Source: Erpobdella octoculata (Eukaryota; Annelida; Clitellata; Hirudinida; Erpobdellidae). From it: a stretch of 64,000 nt of DNA. The translations under genes were made by a program, and so were the position numbers. The stretch covers positions 6,152,432 through 6,216,431 of the forward strand of contig OZ022246.1 in assembly GCA_963978895.1 (NCBI GenBank), given 5' to 3'. This document shows positions 57,678 to 64,000 of this stretch, piece by piece; within the stretch, counting starts at the first letter, position 1; each line of letters starts with the position of its first letter. A model generated the notes under the pieces. It saw only the letters and a list, made by a program, of their open reading frames with translations, did no database searches and was not told the origin of the DNA.

Positions 57678-60023
57678 TGATTTATTGCACCAACAGCATG
57701 TTCGAGGTACTAAAATGGGCCAGACTTTTTAATTATCTGTTATTCCTATGAACGAATTTCAGAAAAATTATATTAACGAATTTAATGTAGAAAAAAACAT
57801 ATGTTTTGTGTATTTGTTAGCTACATTTATTATTTCAGAGCAAAAAATTGTATTTAGACTTGTTTAAATTGCAGTTATTAATTTGAGTTAGTCTAGTTAA
57901 AGAGCTTATTATCGTCCAATAAATAAACTTCTAAAAATTCCTCATACGATTGGCAATATTGTAACAGTATGTAATTATTTGAAAAATACTGATGATAAGT
58001 TAACCTATTGGCTCCAAGAACAAGTTAATCACGAGAATTGCAATGATATACTCTTCAACTCGCTTTCAATGTTTACAATTCAAAATAAATCATTTTGTTC
58101 ATCAGATTTCAATTTAAAGAAAATTTAGTAGTCAATTGAACCAAAATATAGTTAAAGAATAGATAGGATGAATTTGGATTTTATCTTCAAACAAAAGTGT
58201 CATCAGTTGACATTACTCGTGTTAAAAAGTTACCATAACTAGCTGTGATAGGCGGAATGTACAGATTTGTTGTCCTTGTATCAAAAACAGCGTGGCTGGA
58301 ACCGCTATTACTGTTCGCCATACTTTTTCTTGACTTGGAGACTGTTTTATTGGCTAATTTGAACTTGAAAATGGATAGAAACATTCCCATAACAATACGA
58401 TTTGAACAATATTTATTGTAATAATATTTACTTAACTTGTAACAAGTCTTGGAAAAATTAATATTTCTCCAAGTTTAAATTAATATTGATTTTAAATATT
58501 GTTTGTTTAATTGAAGCTTTGCAAACATGTTATGAAACATTAACATAAAGTACAAAAACAAGATATTTTTAAGCAAACAGTATAAGCCAATGGTGATAAT
58601 TTGTAAACTCAAGACAGCATTAATAGCCAAATTTAATTTTATAATGCACCATATGTTCATTACATTGATTGGGACATAATAGTGAAATAGTAACACTGAC
58701 ATAACTTTAGTTGCATATACAATGCTGAATGGTGCAAGTTTTACGATTTTTCTTTAATAATTGTACTTTACGTAAAGTATAAGTGGTTAAGAAAAAGTAA
58801 TTAAAAACAAGTGACCTACTATTGATATTTAGTTAACTATTAACTATTCAATTAACTGCTTTAAAAAATATTTGCCAACTAAAGGTTTAGCTAGTTTTTT
58901 AAACGTATTAAAAACTTAATTATTATTTATTATTTTTATTTACATCACTACTATTTGTATAGGAAAAACAAGGTGGATTGACACTATTGTTTGTGGACAT
59001 GTATGATTGAAATATATAATCCACAGCAAAGCTCATTAATGAATCACAAAAATCAATTTCCTTGGAGTGTAATTTACACTACACAGGAATGCTTTGATCT
59101 GTCAAATTTAGATTTTTAACAACAATTTTGTTAGTTTTAACATTTTTCTAAAGTTAACTATACTCATTTAAAATTACAGCGGTTTATAGGAATTAATTAC
59201 ACACACATATATACACACACAAACAAACAAACACAAACCTGATATTTATGTAATGCTAACCTTTTACAAATAATTTGTTTCAAAAATTAAAAAAAAAACA
59301 AAGATGTATAAAGAAAAATAACTTTTTTAAAGATCTTATTATGACGAGTGAACAAAGTATTTGCGTATGCCACTAAAATCGACACAGTAGGGCGCTGTCA
59401 ACATTTCTAATGCACTTAAATAATAATTAAATGATTTGATGAAATCAATGGTTGATTATATTATTGTATTGCTTACTGAAATACCATTCTGAGCCAAACG
59501 TCAGACTAATTGCGGGTGAGAAAAAGGGTCAAATATAGAAAACAAGATTTGTAGTCAGCAATTTTCTTTAGAACCGACCCGACCCTAACAAACATTTTAC
59601 AGAAACGTCAAATTTTTAGACCTGAACAGACCTAAGACGTGATTCGCTCAGAAAAAACAGAGACCCAACCATGTCTAGCCACTTGATTTAGCTTTGCTAT
59701 TCAGTGCATGTTATTGTTATAAAGGCTACACTATATAATTTAAAACTACAAAGTTTTGCTAAATGATGGTTTAAAAAGAAAGATCTGAAATTCACACGCC
59801 TTTTCTGCTATTTATTAGGTGTAGCATTAGTCTTTTGAAGCTAATATTGAAATTAATTTTGCGTTAAGCTTCGCAGATAATAAAAAAAAAAGACGTCAAT
59901 GCATTCGTGGGAAAAAATTATGAAAGTTAGAAAATTAAAATTTACAAATCGATAAACGTCAACAAACATCGTTTTTAGATTTTTTAAATTAAATAATATT
60001 ATTGAAGTTTGTCAATATTTAAC
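57678..60023. other. AT-rich intergenic DNA, no gene
   Basis: I see no gene. Two short minus-strand open frames (58,187-58,390 and 58,475-58,702) lack splice context and domain signatures. A segment near 59,570-59,690 (CGACCCGACCC, GACCTGAACAGACC) resembles the decayed GGCC-type hAT repeat in CHPF intron 1. Confidence 0.5.
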
Positions 60024-60330
60024 GGGTGACCGTGCAAAATGTTTCCGGACGAAATGTCCCCGGTCGAAATGTCCATGTTAAAATTCTCCGGTCAAATATT
60101 CCCCGGTCAAAATTTCTCACAATCAAAATGAACAGCTTACAATATTTCTCTCAAAAATATCCCTGCAAAATTACTAAGAGACATTATTAGACAATTAATT
60201 ACTTTTATCACGCAATCACGCAACAAATTCAATAAAATAATTCAACATTTTGACGGAGACATTTTGACCGGGACGATTTGTCCGGGGATATTTTTACCAG
60301 GGTTCGTCTGACCGGGTCATTTTGACAAGG
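60024..60330. mobile_element. Second fold-back-like element with GTCCCCGG repeats
   Basis: The left side carries units like GACGAAATGTCCCCGGTC, and the right side carries them inverted (GACATTTTGACCGGGACG, TTTGTCCGGGG), around an AT-rich centre of about 120 bp. The architecture resembles the element at 38,818-40,270, with a different repeat unit. The flanks ATATTTAAC and ATATTTTAAC hint at a target duplication, but it is imperfect. Confidence 0.55.
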
Positions 60331-60459
60331 ATATTTTAACATAGTACCTATTTAATGTGATGCTAATCATTAAATTTCTAGGCTAATAAAAATTAAAAAT
60401 TAATTATCAATAATTATTCACTAATGTGCCCATTTTCACAGAACAACCAGAGGCAGCCA

Positions 60460-60532
60460 TTTATAGATGGCCACCCACATTCCTACGGACGCTGTCTAAA
60501 GGCGAATGCTTTACCGTTTAACCACAAGCACC
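60460..60532 (-). repeat. tRNA-Leu-like sequence, minus strand (SINE head)
   Basis: On the minus strand, GGTGCTTGTGGTTAAACGGT and AAAGCATTCGCC fit a tRNA A-box region. The loop TTTAGAC would give anticodon UAG (Leu). The B-box side has decayed (GGAATGTGGGTGGCC). It is related in form to the fragment at 55,621. Confidence 0.4.
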
Positions 60533-60689
60533 AACGCAATTTATGTTTGTTCCATTTATTTTTTTCTTTGTACTTTGTATTTTTTTAACTTGAGTTATGT
60601 TCAACGGTTAACCAATCTTAAAGAGAAACTAGAAGTGGTATAATAAGGTTTGTCACATTCCTACTTCGTATATAACGAACTCTTTTAGA

Positions 60690-61363
<674 letters not shown>

Positions 61364-61364
61364 T

Positions 61365-62195
61365 TATTAAGTATTTTGTTAAGTCATCTGCAATTATGAA
61401 ATTCTTTAAAATTCTTCAAACTATTCAAACTAGTGGGCGTGCCTTTAATGCAAATTAAAAAAAACCATCGTATTCATAATGGAATTTCATCAATGTCAAC
61501 ATTTAGCTTTTGTCTTTGAGCTTAGTTGAAATTGTGTATATCATAGAATAATAGATTTTTAGGTTGTATTTGTTTAACAATCCTAAGAATATTACCAAAT
61601 GGACACTACTTTAAAATGGGTACCAAACGCTTGGAAATTGTTAATGTTAGAATATTATTAATTTATTTATTGTGAATTTAAAAAACCAGTAAAAATTGGC
61701 ACTCTTTTTGTACATCACGTGCCTAGAACATTTTTTGACTGGTAATATCAATCACACTGACGTTACTCTGGACTTTCAAGAGATACTTAAATAAATAGCA
61801 AGGTTGCTAACGGTAATTTAGTGACTTCAAATGCGCATCAATCGAACTGTTTTAAAGCAAATTTTAGAACACCTTCGTGTCACGCGTTCTTAGGTTCTGC
61901 GAAAGTATGTCTGCTATGAATTGCGTATTTGAAATAACTCTGAATAATTGCACTCAGCGGCGGTTCATTTGTTTCGAAACAGATTTGCTTCCAAATTCAC
62001 TTGTAATTGCTACACTAAATGACGTAACAATGTCTGCTGCAGACGCAGTCTTGAAACCTGAATAAAAATTTTATTTGGGTTTGAATTTTAAAAAAATATG
62101 AAATATTTAGAATTCCTAGATTTTCAGTTTAGTCGAAACGTGTTCAACAATAATTTGCAAAAGGCACGTATCATAGTAATAACTATTCCTGACTT
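61365..62195. other. Intergenic, no gene
   Basis: No recognisable gene or element. One 62-codon open frame (61,877-62,065) has no detectable domain or splice context. Confidence 0.5.
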
Positions 62196-62269
62196 CTGAA
62201 TCCAGATTTTGATTGGCTGTAAAGTGATGGAAGATGAATTGTCCAATCTCGGAACGGAACATTAAGGAC

Positions 62270-62485
62270 GTTAGATGAATTTAGATTTACTAAGTATTTT
62301 TTTACTCTGGTCTCTTCCATCATTTCCATCTCTTACTAACTCTATATTAGTCTACATGATGTATACTCCCTGTTTTGCGTCGTGGACTGAAAACATTCCT
62401 GTTTGATCAGTTCATGACCGAGCGCTATTGGACGCCACGGATGTAGCGCTATACAAATTTGATTGATTGATTGATTGATTGATTG
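62270..62485 (+). mobile_element. 3' end of a CR1/L2-type LINE with (GATT)n tail
   Basis: The segment ending ATGTAGCGCTATACAAATTT and then (GATT)n has the form of CR1/L2-clade 3' ends: GCGCTATACAAAT and a short tandem tail. The body upstream is too decayed to show a reverse transcriptase. It could be the 3' part of the same family as the 3'-truncated LINE at 36,700-38,655, but this is inference. Confidence 0.55.
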
Positions 62486-62616
62486 AAAGCAAACTAATAA
62501 AAAATGCATAAATGATTTTTAGATTGTGTGAAAAAAATTTGATAAATTTTGAGCAGATGATAAATATTTCTACAACTCATTTTTTTCATTTCTGACACAA
62601 TGTCTTATCATTAGTA

Positions 62617-63160
<544 letters not shown>

Positions 63161-64000
63161 TGTCAACAGAAGTGTACAAAAGAAAAAGATTTTTAAAAAC
63201 ACAGTTTTATATTTTTAAATTATGCAAATCAATTTCTTAATGTAATAATAGTTTTATTATTGGTTATAGCAATGTCAACATTTTAATAAGTTTTTGTCGG
63301 TCATGATTACCTAAACGTTTATTTAATTGACGCAAGTGCCACCTAGTGAATAATTTTAAATGCGTTACAAAACAAATATTGAAATTATTTGAAATAATGA
63401 TTAAATCGCTTTGTAAACTATTGAATATTGTTTTGGCGGGTGGCTAAAGCCTATGCTGAAAGTTTCAAAGTTCACACGTGTCTAAAAGTTGGTGAAAAAA
63501 TCAATTCAAAAAATTTGACCACAAACAGAGAGACCGAGAAGTCAGGTTAAATAAAAGTGAATACTTGATTGTTCCACTACTCTTGAACTAACATTTTTTT
63601 AAATTTATAATTCAAAGATATTTAAATTTTTAAAGATTTTCAAAATAGCCTAATTATATATTAAGATTTTTTTTCAATTCACAGGATTATTTTTGTCTTG
63701 ATGAATATGAATATGAATTAATGTTTGACTTAAAATAGAATAGTGAATACTGTGAAAGCTTAAAGCTAACATTGTTTAAATCTTCGTAATTTTATTGCAA
63801 GCCAGAATCTAACTGACTAACGATGAGTCAAAATAGATAATAAAATTGTACAAACTGATTTTTAGCTCTGACAATAATAAATTGCTTTGGCACGACTTTT
63901 GTAAAAGCGTGGTAAGAAACTGGATTGTTCTGTTTGTTTGAACTGTGATTTGAAATAAGTCATCCCGCCCATTTTGTGAACGTTCTAGACTTTAAAATGA
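63161..64000. other. AT-rich intergenic DNA with one dispersed-repeat match
   Basis: At about 63,505-63,560, AAAATTTGACCACAAACAGA and GAGAAGTCAGGTTAAATAAA match the inverse of CHPF intron 1 (about 32,620-32,700) and resemble 40,780-40,890. Nothing else is visible up to the window edge. Confidence 0.5.

Noticed and set aside
61877..62065. 62-codon open frame on the + strand
   Set aside because: Short, with no recognisable domain, no splice context and no neighbouring exon.

Overview
The window is eukaryotic and almost certainly from an invertebrate animal. It is AT-rich outside the repeats, its genes are split by short GT-AG introns, and both genes are animal-type: a chondroitin polymerizing factor homologue and a secreted von Willebrand factor A (vWA)/EGF protein. 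It also carries animal-style LINE, hAT-like, Helitron-like and fold-back repeats. The phylum cannot be fixed from the sequence; a tunicate or another marine invertebrate would fit, but this is a guess.

Layout. Positions 1 to about 29,980 are one uninterrupted satellite array of a 129-bp monomer (about 230 copies) with higher-order repeats of several lengths; it contains no gene. The array ends in a small inverted fold-back (29,958-30,000). It is followed by an 18-bp GC-rich minisatellite present in both orientations (30,004-30,640) and a Helitron-like 3' end (30,681-30,709). A six-exon gene on the + strand (31,405-35,577) encodes a complete 777-residue CHPF-like protein whose DxD metal-binding motifs are absent. 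Next come repeats: a diverged tandem duplication (36,371-36,630), a dead LINE on the minus strand (36,700-38,655), a 1.45-kb fold-back element with a 9-bp target duplication (38,818-40,270), several palindromes, and a 302-bp hAT-like MITE (42,473-42,774).

The main object is a 19-exon minus-strand gene (53,862 down to 42,933). I rebuilt it exon by exon. All splice phases agree, and the result is one open frame of 2,933 residues. It has a signal peptide, then three tandem copies of a three-exon cassette (vWA-A, vWA-B, vWA-C plus a Thr-rich linker), then four more vWA domains separated by three EGF-like exons: 13 vWA domains in all. About half keep the metal-ion-dependent adhesion site (MIDAS); all B domains and several others have lost it. 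Cassettes 1 and 2 are nearly identical, introns included, so the locus is expanding by recent duplication.

From 53,863 to 64,000 I find no convincing gene. This part holds AT-rich intergenic DNA, two tRNA-Leu-like (SINE-type) fragments, pogo-like transposon ends, a second fold-back element, LINE 3'-end fragments, and long (TA)n and (AAAT)n microsatellites.

The two genes are not obviously linked in function beyond both belonging to extracellular-matrix biology: CHPF assists chondroitin chain synthesis in the Golgi, and the vWA/EGF protein is probably a secreted matrix or adhesive protein.
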